Shown piece by piece: positions 63,840 through 64,000 of a DNA stretch of 64,000 nt. The translations under genes were made by a program, and so were the position numbers. The notes below the pieces were generated by a model. The model did no database searches. It worked only from the letters and a program-made list of their open reading frames with translations, and was not told the origin of the DNA. Location: NCBI GenBank assembly GCA_036490475.1, contig DASXDT010000005.1, positions 186,001 through 250,000 on the forward strand. The letters are read 5' to 3'. The stretch is from Candidatus Tumulicola sp. GTDB lineage: Bacteria; Vulcanimicrobiota; Vulcanimicrobiia; Vulcanimicrobiales; Vulcanimicrobiaceae. Numbering within the stretch: the stretch's first letter is position 1; each line of letters starts with the position of its first letter.

Positions 63840-64000
63840 ATGAATTTGGTGAGCGCCTACGCGCAGCAGCAACCCGCGCGGGTCGATTTCACGGCCACGG
63901 TGACGTCGGCTCCGCATTTCTTCTACGGGTCGCGATCGCACGCGATGCACGAAGCATTAGACGCTAACACACCGGCCGGGCCGGTCGAGGTCGTCGACAA
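63840..64000 (+). CDS. Hypothetical protein, 5' part only (cut by window end)
   Basis: An open frame from ATG 63840 runs to the window edge (53 codons). It begins MNLVSAYAQQQPARVDFTA and contains SAPHFFYGSRSHAM. It has no signal peptide. Too short to assign to a family. GAACGAGA lies upstream as a weak ribosome site. It is divergent from the GNAT gene at 63163. Confidence 0.5.
   Translation, partial: MNLVSAYAQQQPARVDFTATVTSAPHFFYGSRSHAMHEALDANTPAGPVEVVD

Noticed and set aside
1..64000. tRNA, rRNA, CRISPR array, insertion sequence or integrated phage
   Set aside because: No T-loop-like sequences in cloverleaf context, no regular spaced repeats, no transposase or phage proteins were found by eye; a covariance-model scan was not possible.

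Overview
The window is dense, GC-rich bacterial chromosome with about 60 protein genes on both strands. Many neighbours overlap by ATGA, GTGA or TGATG, and no gene-free stretch exceeds 300 bases. I saw no tRNA, rRNA, CRISPR array, insertion sequence or prophage. The gene set suggests a Gram-negative-type (lipoprotein-rich), hopanoid-making bacterium: class II ribonucleotide reductase, a large arginine operon, RpoB/RpoC, and squalene made through HpnC/D/E. It resembles uncultured lineages such as Candidatus Eremiobacterota (WPS-2). That placement is my inference and was not tested by a search.

Layout. 1-6.3 kb: the 3' end of nrdJ, two lipoprotein phosphoesterases, and two exported proteins of unknown function. 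6.4-14.7 kb: arginine biosynthesis, with argF-argR-argG-argH-argC-argJ-argD translationally coupled on the minus strand and argB divergent; a textbook ARG box lies in the tiny space between them. 15.3-18.2 kb: two more tandem phosphoesterase lipoproteins. 18.2-21.8 kb: a compact thiazole/oxazole-modified peptide (TOMM) locus. It encodes a precursor with seven consecutive cysteines near its C-terminus, then an E1-like cyclodehydratase partner, a YcaO protein and a SagB-type dehydrogenase. 22-32 kb: rpoC and rpoB, unusually separated by three metabolic genes. 32-36.7 kb: dxs coupled to an HpnG-like phosphorylase, a VOC protein and a beta-propeller. 36.7-39.6 kb: an orphan protein with a PD-(D/E)XK-like core, a frameshifted GNAT gene and a secreted lipoprotein.

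39.7-48.4 kb is a continuous minus-strand hopanoid operon: prenyl-synthase-like gene, type 2 IPP isomerase, hpnC, hpnD, hpnE, squalene-hopene cyclase, hpnH, hpnA. With dxs and hpnG at 32.6-35.1 kb this covers early isoprenoid supply, squalene, hopene, adenosylhopane and base removal. 48.5-58.7 kb is mixed: a di-iron protein, DUF4242 and DUF1003 proteins, two MFS exporters, an ECF sigma/anti-sigma pair, a DNA glycosylase, a HAD phosphatase, a Met-rich exported peptide and a MOSC protein. 58.8-64 kb holds a haloperoxidase-like hydrolase and a small glycan cluster (three glycosyltransferases, a Nudix hydrolase), then a GNAT gene and a gene cut by the window end.

The strongest candidate for an undescribed system is the TOMM locus. 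Its precursor has a long leader resembling a Tat signal with one changed arginine, a Cys7 core, and no dedicated transporter or protease next to it.
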